Assembly: GCA_023955635.1 (NCBI GenBank) | Contig: JAMXHR010000002.1 | Span: 248,001-312,000 of the forward strand | Length of the DNA stretch: 64,000 nt | Direction of reading: 5' to 3' | Origin: Methanosarcina sp. ERenArc_MAG2 | GTDB taxonomy: Archaea; Halobacteriota; Methanosarcinia; Methanosarcinales; Methanosarcinaceae | In this document: positions 10,530 through 19,504 of the stretch, in pieces | Position numbering within the stretch: position 1 is the stretch's first letter | How the letters are laid out: every line of letters begins with the position of its first letter | Translations under genes and position numbers: made by a program | Notes under the pieces: model-generated | Seen by the model: the letters and a program-made list of their open reading frames with translations, nothing else | The model's database searches: none | What the model was told of the DNA's origin: nothing

Positions 10530-10694
10530 TATGCCCACTCCTTAATTTGTCTAATTTGATGTAATTTTAAACGGTCTATTTTTCAATTCACTCCCCACTG
10601 CAGATATGCTACGGAAAGAGATTATACCAGATTATGCCAATTAATCGCCCAGATCAATTTCGGTATGACTATTGGCAATTTTTTATGTATTTAT

Positions 10695-10807
10695 AGGACT
10701 TACACACTTGATAAGCAAAATAAAGCACAAGTGAGTTGCTGCAAATAGGAGAATTTAAACATTTTAAAGTCTCATGCTACTTTTTTCAGTTCAACTGAGT
10801 AAGTCCT
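10695..10807. mobile_element. MITE-like element, copy B
   Basis: 113 bp, inverted relative to copy A. Left end AGGACTTACACACTTGATAA and reverse-complemented right end AGGACTTACTCAGTTGAACT. It lies between the tryptophan-heptad gene and the repeat at 10826, and so may have pushed an upstream region away from that gene. Confidence 0.65.
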
Positions 10808-10825
10808 TCTTTCTTCTAATTGTCT

Positions 10826-10935
10826 TATCGGCTATTCGCCGGTTGACAATTCTGAAATATACTGGCTTAAATATAAAATTACTTGCAGAAATAAAGATAT
10901 TATTAAGGCTTAATTTTAAAAAAGAAGCCTATTTA
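10826..10935. repeat. Upstream-region repeat, copy 2
   Basis: CGGCTATTCGCCGGTTGACA followed by ACTGGCTTAAATATAA and GCAGAAATAAAGATATTA match the copy at 9680. The remaining sequence up to 11410 is A+T rich without a gene. Confidence 0.55.
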
Positions 10936-11416
10936 AACCTTAAATTTCAGAAGAAACCTTAAATCATATAATTAATACTTAATGGGCTCGTTAAACATCG
11001 TATCCCTTAACAAAAGAGATATAAGGATTTTTTATCATGGAAAATTCAGCTGGAGTTTATTATAAATCCATTAAAGGCTTTTAAAGGGAAACGAACTCCT
11101 TATATGGAAAAAATAAGATTCGTAAAGGATTAAATCCAAAAATAGCTTCTTTTAAAGCGTAAATTAGAAATTTAATCCTATAATAGAACTGAAAAAGTAA
11201 GTATGCTTTTATCTTTAAATCCAGATATAGCATCTCCAGTCAGGAACACATCGAGCAGTACCATCCACCCCAAAAAATCCGAAAATATGCTATGATAGTA
11301 CACAGCTGTGTACGTGCATGTAGAAACGGTTAACACGTCGAGGAAACCATATGTAGAATAAGCCTGCAAGATCCGCTCGGTGTATTCCTGACTGACCTTT
11401 CAGCTCTTAAAAAAAC

Positions 11417-11426
11417 TTTATATAAG
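11417..11426 (+). promoter_or_regulatory. TATA box of the HTH gene
   Basis: TTTATATAAG preceded by an A-rich BRE-like AAAAAAAC lies 28 bases before the ATG at 11454, the layout of an archaeal promoter with a very short leader. Confidence 0.6.
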
Positions 11427-11453
11427 TATTTAGAAAATGTAACAGGGATAAAA

Positions 11454-11846
11454 ATGCCTGATAACCCGGAGGAAAAATTGCTGATTCTGCAGCTTTCCGA
11501 AGATTCCAGAAAAATTGCCCGGCTTCTTTCAAATGAGACCTCAATCAAAATCCTTAAATTGCTTAATAAGAAGTCGATGTCGGCAGGAGACCTTGCAGAT
11601 GAGCTTGAAGTGCGCCTGAACACTCTTAAATATAATCTGGATTCGCTCCTTGAAGCCGGAATGATCAGAGTAAGGCACATAAAATGGAGCAGGAAAGGAA
11701 GGGAAATAAAGGTTTATGAGGCAGTGGAAAAAGTAATCGTCCTTCTGCCTGTAAAAAAGAACCCGGAAACTTCTTTTATGTTAATGAAGTTATGGCAAAT
11801 CATCTCCGAAAGTTTAGAGGGACAGAAAATTCCCGAATTGTCATGA
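11454..11846 (+). CDS. ArsR-like winged-helix transcription regulator
   Basis: 130 residues, start ATG after CAGGGAT. The segment from about residue 22 to 75 (SNETSIKILKLL, SAGDLADELEVRLNTLKYNLDSLLEAGMI) is a typical ArsR/HTH_20 helix-turn-helix, followed by the wing HIKWSRKGREIKVYE. No cysteine metal site is visible, so it is not an obvious metal sensor. It precedes a lipoprotein gene and a membrane-tethered winged-helix gene on the same strand and may control them; that is inferred from position only. Confidence 0.85.
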   Translation: MPDNPEEKLLILQLSEDSRKIARLLSNETSIKILKLLNKKSMSAGDLADELEVRLNTLKYNLDSLLEAGMIRVRHIKWSRKGREIKVYEAVEKVIVLLPVKKNPETSFMLMKLWQIISESLEGQKIPELS

Positions 11847-11990
11847 AATTTATTATAAGCCTCCCACTTTTATGCGGTGATTATATCCTTTTCAAGAGAA
11901 ATTTCAAAATATAACCAAATATTAAAATATATGAATCAAGAGAACAAGTACAGTCCAGCGTTAAGTTCTTTCAACAGGACGTGGCCCAGT

Positions 11991-13079
11991 ATGAAAATCA
12001 AATTTCTGTCCGTGCTCCTTATATTTGCAGGAATTATCCTGATCTCAGGCTGTGTTGATAGGGAAAACCAGCCTCTTACTTATAAAGCTCCAGGAGATCT
12101 GTACAGGAGTATATTTTATCCTTATATGGGTCATGGAGGCCCTGGGATACCAGGTGTGCATCCTCACGATCCGTTTTACAAAGGGCATCGTTTAGACTCT
12201 GAGTCCATCGAGACTCTGAGGGATGCAACATCCCTTCTCGACAGCAATATAGAGAAGGCAGAAATTATTTCCACGCGGCTTGAAGAAGGAATTAAGCGTT
12301 TCAAAGCCGAGGGTGAGGATGTTAGCAGACTTGAAGCCTTACTTGGGGAATATAACCGCCTTTTAGAGGAAGCCAAAGAATACAGAGCCCTTGCAGCTGC
12401 CGACAAAGGAAACAACAGCTCAACCACAGATTCAGAAAACGATTTATCCGAAAGTGATGAAAGAGAAAATTTGATCAGGTCTCAGAAGAGTATGATTCAA
12501 GCGAATCATGTCCTGAAAGAGATTTTCGAGGAATTAAGGTACATGATGCGTGGGAGCGAAGAGCTCAACAACACATCCCGACTCACTGCAACAGGAGACG
12601 GAAAAGCTCTTCTTGCAGGCAGTTTTGACCTGAGCATTCACCTGGAAAATGGATTGATGGCAATACCGGAGATATCTCCCGATTCCGAAATAGATATAAA
12701 AGGGAATTATACGTTTGAAGAAAAAACCGGTATGCAGGATAAGGTACTCGTGTATAATATACAGTCTGCTGACGTGAACATCTCCGATTCTTTTAAGGCA
12801 ATAATGCTTAGCGGCACAAACATTACCCTTACTGCATCTGGAGAAGGATATTCGACTTTCATGGGAAACGGCACATACAGAGTTGAGGATGCAGGCAAAT
12901 TAATAAAAGAGGAAAAATGGGGGATCCCTTTCTTTGAAGAAGAAGAAAATCCCGATGAATTCGGACCTGATGAAGAAGATCATGACACAATAACCGAGTA
13001 CAAAATAGAGAGTGATGTTGCCGAAGAGAACAGAGTTGGTCCGGAGGCATTTGAGACTTGCAGGAATCCAGGTGGATAA
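11991..13079 (+). CDS. Lipoprotein with coiled coil, C terminus altered by a small duplication
   Basis: About 362 residues from ATG at 11991, chosen because it begins the signal peptide MKIKFLSVLLIFAGIILISG followed by cysteine, a lipobox; earlier in-frame starts would bury it. After a Gly/Pro/His-rich stretch comes a helical region (about 70-200) and then a beta-rich domain with sequons NYT, NIS, NIT, NGT. The C terminus is acidic. The end EAFETCRNPGG and stop come from a 102-bp duplication: the sequence GTTGGTCCGGAGGCA recurs downstream and continues as EAWDKRSFIKENP and a stop, probably the ancestral end. No family known. Confidence 0.75.
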   Translation: MKIKFLSVLLIFAGIILISGCVDRENQPLTYKAPGDLYRSIFYPYMGHGGPGIPGVHPHDPFYKGHRLDSESIETLRDATSLLDSNIEKAEIISTRLEEGIKRFKAEGEDVSRLEALLGEYNRLLEEAKEYRALAAADKGNNSSTTDSENDLSESDERENLIRSQKSMIQANHVLKEIFEELRYMMRGSEELNNTSRLTATGDGKALLAGSFDLSIHLENGLMAIPEISPDSEIDIKGNYTFEEKTGMQDKVLVYNIQSADVNISDSFKAIMLSGTNITLTASGEGYSTFMGNGTYRVEDAGKLIKEEKWGIPFFEEEENPDEFGPDEEDHDTITEYKIESDVAEENRVGPEAFETCRNPGG

Positions 13080-13150
13080 CACAATATTGCAGGAATCCAG
13101 ATCTGAATAACAACAATATTGCCGAAGAAAACAGAGTTGGTCCGGAGGCA
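13019..13150 (+). repeat. 102-bp direct duplication at the lipoprotein 3' end
   Basis: The 30-bp stretch beginning GCCGAAGAGAACAGAGTTGG at 13019 recurs at 13121 with one change. Between them GCAGGAATCCAG occurs twice 31 bp apart, a nested smaller duplication that brings in-frame stop codons. Confidence 0.85.
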
Positions 13151-13262
13151 TGGGACAAAAGAAGCTTTATTAAAGAAAACCCATAGCCTTCAAGAAAAAA
13201 ATATAAGAACAAAAATTACCTGGAAGGATAACAAAATCCAAATTGCAACTCTGGATTTACTG

Positions 13263-14527
13263 ATGAAAATGAATCTGAGATTCTATATTATTTGCGTTGC
13301 TGCCGTACTCGCTTTAGTTGTACCTGCCGTAGCAAACAGCAACAACACCGCCACAATCCACGGAGAAGTATACGGCTGGGATACCTTCGAACCTCTTGAA
13401 AATGCAGTGGTTGATGTAAATTCCACGCCCTCTCAATCAATGGTGGCAAAATATGGCCTTTATTCCTTTAAACTGGCACCCGGAGATTATTCTATTACAG
13501 CCAGGTACTATCAGAACAGCACCCTTATCTATTCGGCAGAAGAAATTGTCCAGATTAAAGGTGAAGGAGATTACGTGCGCGATCTCCTGCTTCTTCCCGT
13601 TTATTCCGAAGAACTCATGGACGGCTCCGAAGTAAACGGTTCCTCTTCAAACTTGAATGAAAGTGCAGAAAACTCTTCTTCGAATAAGGTAAATCCGCTA
13701 ACAGAAACATCTATAGATGAGGTAAATAATTCCAATAACCTGAATCTCACCGGAGAAAACGGAGCTGATTCTTCAACTGTAAGTTATATGCTAATAGCCC
13801 TTACCTTTTTTATCCTGATTACAGGCGGCTACCAGCTTTCCAGAAAGCATAAAAAGATAGAGAAAACCCCGCCGAAAGAAAAAACAGAACATATCACAGG
13901 AAACTCTTCCAAACTAGAAAATACGCATGAGCTTTCTGTAAAAGTGCCGGATAAAAGCATTGAACCTGAAATTAGGTCGGATTTCCAGGCAAACACTGAA
14001 GAAACCATATCCTTAAAAGGGCCAGTAATAGAATCAGAACCCAAGCTCATAATAACAATTCCGGGAGCAGAACCAGAACCCAAGCTCATAATAACAAGTC
14101 CAGTAGAAGAACCAGAACCCAAAATCATAGTGACGGGAGCAGAACCAGAACCCAAAATCTCGGAAAGGAAAATACCGGCCGAAAGCAAAGAAGAATATCC
14201 GGTACTGGAAACAAAACTTACGGAATCGGGGCCAGAAGAAGAGGAAGAAGAAAATGAAATTATTTCCCTTGAAGAACCTGAAGATAGTCCCGAAATTGGA
14301 ACTCCTGCTCCCAAAAGAAGCTCCCGCTTCCCGCAGACCTCCAGGTGGTCATGGACATTATTAGAGGTCAGGGAGGTCGGATTACCCAGAAAGACCTCCG
14401 CAGTAAGTTGAAATATTCCGAAGGAAAAGTCAGTCTTATGCTTGCTGACCTTGAAAGGAGAGAACTTATTGAGAAGTTTAAGCGGGGGCGCGGGAATGTT
14501 GTGATCCTGAGAGATGAGGAGCGCTAA
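13263..14527 (+). CDS. Membrane-tethered regulator: signal, carboxypeptidase-regulatory-like domain, TM, winged helix
   Basis: About 421 residues when the break is repaired. Start ATG at 13263 (MKMNLRFY) gives a signal peptide. The outer domain (about 30-120: ATIHGEVYGWDTFEPLENAV, LAPGDYSITARYY) is like CarboxypepD_reg/CNA-B beta sandwiches. A Ser/Asn-rich stretch precedes one membrane helix (YMLIALTFFILITGG), then a cytoplasmic linker with four EPEPK repeats, then a C-terminal winged helix (LPADLQVVMDIIRGQGGRIT, KLKYSEGKVSLMLADLERR) of the DUF7343 type. The frames join if the A4 run at 14313-14316 has five bases. It looks like a one-component surface sensor; ligand unknown. Confidence 0.75.
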
Positions 14528-14817
14528 AACTCAGGATTTTACGTTCCTTATATTTTTCCAGATTTGTAGACCTTGGTAATTTTGAACATCTAGATAATTA
14601 ATTTGGATCTTCGATAATTTTGATTTATTTAGATATTCGACAACTTTGACCTCCCTGTTTTCTATGATCTTTAATCCATAGACATTAGTTGACTTGGGAC
14701 CCAATGATAAATAACATAGGCAGTTTTTGAGGATGTTTTAAATAACTTTCATGGATAAGATCGCTGATTTAACTTTAACTAAATTATCTATTACCTAAGT
14801 TATTTCGTTACAAATAC

Positions 14818-15072
14818 TTAGAGAACTTCACATTCTTTTATTTCCGAATCTTTTCTGAAAAAGTTCTTTGTGGTGCATACTATCCATCTCCAGTGGAGTG
14901 CGATATGGATAACAAAGAAGACCAGCATCAGGATTCCAACCTTATCATGGATCAACCTCAAGATTGGGCCTGCACCACGGTGGTTGAAAAACATTATAAG
15001 ACCTGAATAACCAACCAAGACAAATTGAACGAAGAGTACTAAGTCCACTAGATAGTTAAGTTTTATTCTGTT
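14818..15072 (-). CDS. DUF4405 small membrane protein, copy 1
   Basis: 84 residues from the ATG with GGAGTG six bases upstream; an upstream in-frame ATG would add eight residues but puts the ribosome site inside the gene. Two to three membrane helices. Histidines in IHDKVGIL and VIHIALHW are placed as in cytochrome-b561-like DUF4405 proteins, so a heme-binding electron-transfer role is possible but unproven. It is a close paralogue of the gene at 15713-15994 and arose with it by tandem duplication. Confidence 0.75.
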   Translation of the reverse strand, partial: NRIKLNYLVDLVLFVQFVLVGYSGLIMFFNHRGAGPILRLIHDKVGILMLVFFVIHIALHWRWIVCTTKNFFRKDSEIKECEVL

Positions 15073-15186
15073 CATTTCTTCACTCCATTTAAACATTTAT
15101 TCATTTAGACACTTATTCTATATTTTTGAAACTAAACACTTATTCTATATTTTTGAAACATAACAACTCATTTGATTGGTTTTTGT

Positions 15187-15300
15187 TTCAGCCATATACC
15201 ATCGTAGTTATACTGTTTTTTAGCTTACCTCTGTACATAGCCTTAATTGCCAGAAAAAGAAATAAAGATACTTGCAAAAAAGAATGAGAAAAAGAGATTT
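15187..15300 (+). other. Conserved block with a possible small single-helix protein, copy 1
   Basis: The stretch beginning TTTCAGCCATATACCATCGT is repeated almost unchanged at 16084. In one frame both copies read FQPYTIVV(I/M)LFFSLPLYIA followed by LIARKRNKDTCKK, a membrane helix with a basic tail. No ATG precedes copy 1 and no clear ribosome site is seen. It could be a small protein remnant, or simply a recent duplication. Confidence 0.35.
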
Positions 15301-15420
15301 ATTTTATGTTTGAAGGTTAAATAACCCATTTATATTAGAATAAAGCTTAATTTTAGAGTTTAAACCTTAACCTGCCTATTTTTGAGCTTCATTTTGCCAA
15401 TTAGCTTAAGGACAATAGCC

Positions 15421-15573
15421 AGGTAGGCAGAATTATCCAGAAAATCTGCGCAACAGGCTGAAGTACTCCGAAGTAAGAGACAGCCTTATGATTGTTGACC
15501 TCAAGAGAAGAGGAATGGTCGAGAAGTTCGAAAGGGAGGGAATGTTGTGATCCTGAAAGATGAGGAGCGTTAA
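15421..15573 (+). pseudogene. Decayed duplicate of the winged-helix tail, copy 2
   Basis: Reads with interruptions LRNRLKYSE, LMIVDLKRRGMVEKFE, GNVVILKDEER and a stop, closely matching the C-terminal winged helix at 14345-14527. The membrane and outer domains are missing. A TTTA/TTAT tetranucleotide tract follows at 15641-15670. Confidence 0.7.
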
Positions 15574-15712
15574 TTCAGGACCCTACACTCCCCCATTTAT
15601 TTGCCTTATTTGTAGACCCTGATAATTCTGTACATCCGGATTATTTATTTATTTATTTATTTATTTCTTTATATACTCGAAACTTCTGACTTTTCTCTGC
15701 TTTCTACTGACC

Positions 15713-15994
15713 TTAATCCACAGGCATATAGTTCGCCTCGATAACTTCACCTGCTTTCATTTCCCGTTCAATTCTGAAAAAATTCTTTGTTGTGAATACT
15801 ATCCATCTCCAGTGGAATGCAATGTGGACAACAAAGAAGACTAACATAAGGATCCCAAGTTGCTCATGGATTCCCTTCCACAATTGGGATACACCATGAC
15901 CATTTAAAAGCAATAAAATACCTGAAAAACCAACTAAGGCAAATTGAACGAAGAGTGCAAGGTCAACAAAATAGTTGAGTTTTAATCTGTTCAT
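15713..15994 (-). CDS. DUF4405 small membrane protein, copy 2
   Basis: 93 residues, ATG preceded by GGAGTGAAGAA exactly as in copy 1. Two to three membrane helices with the same histidines (GIHEQLGIL, VVHIAFHWRW). It has a longer C terminus than copy 1 (EVIEANYMPVD). Position after the second winged-helix duplicate shows that the whole unit was duplicated. Possible b-type heme protein; role unknown. Confidence 0.75.
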   Translation of the reverse strand: MNRLKLNYFVDLALFVQFALVGFSGILLLLNGHGVSQLWKGIHEQLGILMLVFFVVHIAFHWRWIVFTTKNFFRIEREMKAGEVIEANYMPVD

Positions 15995-16083
15995 TTCTTC
16001 ACTCCATTGTAACTTTTATATTTATACCTTGTAACATTATCAATTTCAGTTCATTTTTGATTTGTATTTGATTGATTTTTGTT

Positions 16084-16200
16084 TCAGCCATATACCATCG
16101 TAGTTATGCTGTTTTTCAGCTTACCTCTGTACATAGCCTTAATTGCCAGAAAAAGAAATAAAGATACTTGCAAAAAGAATGACAAAAAGAGATATATTTT
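16084..16200 (+). other. Conserved block with a possible small single-helix protein, copy 2
   Basis: Second copy of the block at 15187. Here the frame includes an internal ATG (VVMLFFSLPLYIALIA) and runs on as KNDKKRYILNLKVN before stopping. Confidence 0.3.
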
Positions 16201-16314
16201 AAATTTAAAGGTAAATTAATCAATTTATTTTAAAATAAAGCTTCATCTTAGAGTTTAAATCATAATCTAGTTATTTTTGACCTTTATTTTACCAATTATC
16301 TCAAGTATAATAGC

Positions 16315-16430
16315 CATGCAGAAAGATCTGCGCAGCAGATTGAAGTACTCAGAAGAAAAGAGACGTTTGATGCTTGTTGACCGTGAGGGAAGAGAGTTAA
16401 AAGAGAATTTCAAGCTGGAGAGTTGAAATG
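16315..16430 (+). pseudogene. Decayed duplicate of the winged-helix tail, copy 3
   Basis: Contains KDLRSRLKYSEEKRRLMLVDR-like sequence similar to 14390-14460, then loses the frame. It is shorter and more changed than copy 2. Confidence 0.55.
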
Positions 16431-16499
16431 TCTTAATTTAGAAGGAAAAGAAGAATTAACTTCTCGGAAATCGCTTTGAAGATGCGACTTACTTTTCTT

Positions 16500-16950
16500 C
16501 GTAATTTCCTCTCAACTATTAAAAAATGCACCCTTCCACTATGTGCTCCCGCGACAATAGTACCATCTGGAGAGAAAGCAACACTAATAAAGGACCTTCT
16601 CCATTAAAGGCTGATATTTTTTCCTGTTCTAAAATCCCAACCTTTAAGTGTTCTGTCATCTGAAGCTGAAACAGCACAATTACCATAAGGAGCGACGGAA
16701 ACCGCAGTGGCTCAAGAGGAATAGCCTTCTAAAGTGAGTATTATTGGCCCTCCAGGAGGTGTTAAACTGCCAGTTATAGGCAGAATTTCTCAATTCAGCT
16801 TTTCGATTGTTTTCGGATGGATCTCTTCATCTTCAGAGAAGATCGCAAGTTCTTTAGAACGTTCAAATTTATCCTCGTCCAGCAGATTAAAGCTAACACA
16901 AATTGTTGCTTCAACCTCCCTCATATCTATTAAGAGCCTATCCGAAAAGT
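16500..16950 (-). pseudogene. Relic of a STAND (NB-ARC)-WD40 protein
   Basis: On the minus strand the right part reads REVEATICVSFNLLDEDKFE and ELAIFSEDEEI, the pattern after the NB-ARC core of STAND ATPases. The left part reads VTAVSVAPYGNCAVSASDDRT-like and then GWDFRTGK, VAFSPDGTIVAG, typical WD40 blades. Stops and frame changes separate them, and the nucleotide-binding core is missing, so it is dead. It abuts the inverted repeat at 16930. Confidence 0.65.
16930..16947. repeat. Left member of an inverted repeat around the acetolactate-synthase-like gene
   Basis: AGAGCCTATCCGAAAAGT; its reverse complement ACTTTTCGGATAGGCTCT lies at about 19728-19745. The right copy borders an IS5-type transposase relic, so both look like IS ends. 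Confidence 0.7.
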
Positions 16951-17086
16951 GTTGTGCCCTATTGTAACTTTTTTCTTAGGGATTCGGAAAGCTTCGAGTT
17001 GCCGTTGCCCGGATTTCCTTAATCTACGGGCTTGAAACTCTGCTTTCGGTTTCCCCTGCGGTTCCATAACATAGTTCTTGAGATAG

Positions 17087-18799
17087 TCAAGTTGATTTAA
17101 TGTACGGTCCCAGGATCATATCTTTATAAGATCCCCCTGCCGGAACCTTCGGATACAGGATCTCTTCCCTGTCTGTGCAAGCTTCCAGGAAGCAAGGTCC
17201 GTCTGCATTCATAAATGCTTTCATTTTCTCTTTCAAATCATTTCTGCTGCTTACCCTCTCTGCGTAACTGAAGCCAAATGATCCTGCAATCTCTGCAAAA
17301 TTCACATCTTTTGGCCTTTGTGTTCCTATGCGTGTTCCTTCATAAGCTGTATCCTGCAGGTTCTGGACCATACCATCGCTTCTATTGTTCAGCATGAGTA
17401 TCTTGATTGGAAGGTCCAGCGATGCGATGGTATGCAGTTCTCCCAGATTCATCCTCAGACTGCCGTCACCATCGATTGCTATGACTCTTGAATGCGGGCT
17501 CGCATAATGGACACCGATTGCTGTGGGCATGGAAAAGCCCATTGCGCCGAAAGACCCGGAAGTCATGAAAGATTTTGGGCATTGCATTGGTAGGTACTGT
17601 GCTGCGAGCATCTGGTGGTTGCCTACACCAGTGGTTATCTTTGTGCTTCCGTCAACGTAGTTTGCAAGCATTGAAATGACCCTGGCAGCTTGTATGTATT
17701 CGGATGTCCTGTTGTAATCCAGAGGCCACGACCTTTTCAGGTCTCTTGCACGCATCTGCCATCCCCGAATATCCAAACAGATGTTATGCTTCTTGGCATA
17801 GTTCAGGAGGTCGTGGAGCGCTGTGGCGGCATCCCCAATGAATGTGAATTTCGGGCTGCGCTCGATTTTTATCTGATGCATTTTCTTGGGATTGATATCA
17901 ATGTAAGCTATGTCAGTACCTATTGCAAACCCAACCTTTTCCGCAACCCGGTCATCCCATCTTACCCCGATAGCGAAGAAGAAGTCGTTCTCCTGTATGA
18001 GCATGTTAGCATATGGTGTACCAAACATTCCCAGCATTCCCAGGTTCAGGTCATCCCTTTCGTCAACGACACCTTTTGCCATGAGTGTATTGACAGAAGG
18101 TATTCCGAAAAGCTCATTGAATTCCCTGACGGCTTTACTTCCGAGCTCCGAGTTCAGACCGCCTCCAAGATAAAGCAGGGGTCTTCTGGAGTTGAGCAAT
18201 AGTCTAAAAAATTCATTGCATTGTTCTTCAGACAGATGTCTATCATCGTGATAACTTCCCTCAAACCTTGTGATGTTCATACCATGATACTCATGGTTTT
18301 TCATCTGTTTATCAAGAGGGAAATCTATGACTACAGGTCCGGGTTTTCCTGACTTTGTAAAGTAATAAGCATCCTTGATTATGGTTTCTATGTCATCATC
18401 ATTGGAGAGCTGTATGACCTTTTTGGCTGCATCCCTGAAGATACCTTTGACGTTAATATGCTGGAAGGAATCGGTGCCTATCTTATGCTCAGGGACCTGC
18501 CCTGCAAATACAAGCAGGGGAATGCTGTCCCCATAAGCATCAGCAACGCTGGTGAGCGTGTTAGTTATGGCAGGTCCGGATGTAACTATGGCTACACCTA
18601 CCCGGTTGCTTGACCGTGAATAACCTGCTGCGCTGAATGCTGCCGATTGCTCGTTGGAATTAACTATAATCTCAATATCACTATGCCTGAGGGCATGGAA
18701 TACCGGAAGTATTGCTGCTCCCGTATAGCCAAAGATGTGTTTGACACCAAGGTCCTCCAAGCACTTAATCAGGACTTCTGCCCCATTCATTTCTTTCAT
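17087..18799 (-). CDS. Thiamine-diphosphate enzyme, acetolactate synthase large-subunit-like
   Basis: 570 residues from the ATG giving MKEMNGAEVLIKCLEDLG, with GGGAG seven bases upstream. Order: N-terminal pyrimidine domain with the catalytic glutamate (NSNEQSAAFSAAGYSR), central domain, C-terminal diphosphate domain with AIDGDGSLRMN...NN (ThDP motif). It should decarboxylate pyruvate or a similar 2-oxo acid and condense the product; acetolactate synthase is the nearest name. No small regulatory subunit gene is adjacent, and the gene sits alone between IS-type inverted repeats, so its substrate and its place in branched-chain amino acid synthesis are uncertain. It may have been carried in. 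Confidence 0.8.
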   Translation of the reverse strand: MKEMNGAEVLIKCLEDLGVKHIFGYTGAAILPVFHALRHSDIEIIVNSNEQSAAFSAAGYSRSSNRVGVAIVTSGPAITNTLTSVADAYGDSIPLLVFAGQVPEHKIGTDSFQHINVKGIFRDAAKKVIQLSNDDDIETIIKDAYYFTKSGKPGPVVIDFPLDKQMKNHEYHGMNITRFEGSYHDDRHLSEEQCNEFFRLLLNSRRPLLYLGGGLNSELGSKAVREFNELFGIPSVNTLMAKGVVDERDDLNLGMLGMFGTPYANMLIQENDFFFAIGVRWDDRVAEKVGFAIGTDIAYIDINPKKMHQIKIERSPKFTFIGDAATALHDLLNYAKKHNICLDIRGWQMRARDLKRSWPLDYNRTSEYIQAARVISMLANYVDGSTKITTGVGNHQMLAAQYLPMQCPKSFMTSGSFGAMGFSMPTAIGVHYASPHSRVIAIDGDGSLRMNLGELHTIASLDLPIKILMLNNRSDGMVQNLQDTAYEGTRIGTQRPKDVNFAEIAGSFGFSYAERVSSRNDLKEKMKAFMNADGPCFLEACTDREEILYPKVPAGGSYKDMILGPYIKST

Positions 18800-19180
18800 C
18801 TTAAAACTCCCGGAAAGAAACAAAACTGGCACAGGATGCACTATTCAGTATAATAACCAAAAACAGTACACTTGAGCCAGAATAGTTTCTTTTTCTTGCT
18901 CAAGCGAATAGTACTACCACTACTACAACTACTACGGATGCAGGTAAATTGAGTTCCGTGTAGTTTGTGGTAGAACTTAACATTATAAAAGTAAATGGAG
19001 AATATTATACTTAAGAGTTGCCATGGGTTTTTTGTCTATTCAGCATCGGATAGTGAGGGATAAGCCATTGAAAATCGGTTGCAGAATAACAATTAATAAA
19101 CATACCATACAAGCTGAATGTGTTTTTTTTCAAGTTTCATCTTATCTGATATTGGTTTATATGTAAGGTTTTAAATAAAA
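18800..19180. other. Intergenic, no gene seen
   Basis: Contains the minus-strand promoter region of the acetolactate-synthase-like gene and the plus-strand upstream region of the next gene. No hairpin or gene could be supported. Confidence 0.35.
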
Positions 19181-19500
19181 ATGAAGAGTTATCAGTTTAG
19201 TAAATTTTATAGAATTTTTCACAAACTATCTCTTTCAGGTGAATGGCATAGGAAGCAAGAAACTGATCCAGGACCCCGGCAAATCGAAGCCATCCTCGCA
19301 AAGGCAAAGTTCATCCGCCTCGCCCTCTCAGACCCCGAAAACAGCAGCCTTTACCTTGTTCCCCTGTCCTTTGACTATAAGGACAACGCAATCTACCTCC
19401 ATGGCTCCCCCAAAGGTAAGAAAATCGACATAATCAGGAACAACAAAGTATGTTTCGAAGCCGACATCGAAACCAAAGTGATCACCGCCGATAATCCCTG
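19181..19500 (+). pseudogene. Pyridoxamine 5'-phosphate oxidase-family flavin protein, truncated by an IS
   Basis: The segment from about 19250 reads RKQETD...IEAILAKAKFIRLALSD, LYLVPLSFDYKDNAIYLHGS, KGKKIDIIRNNKVCFEADIE, the first two thirds of the split-barrel FMN-binding family of archaea. After ITADNPC the similarity ends at the IS5-type relic, so about 50 residues are lost. The natural start is probably ATGCATAGG near 19243, where the present sequence has one extra G. Function is lost if the truncation is real. Confidence 0.7.
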
Positions 19501-19504
19501 CACT

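Noticed and set aside
10149-10545. Open frames opposite to the tryptophan-heptad gene
   Set aside because: They are shadows of the 21-bp repeats; the minus-strand gene has the signal peptide and ribosome site.
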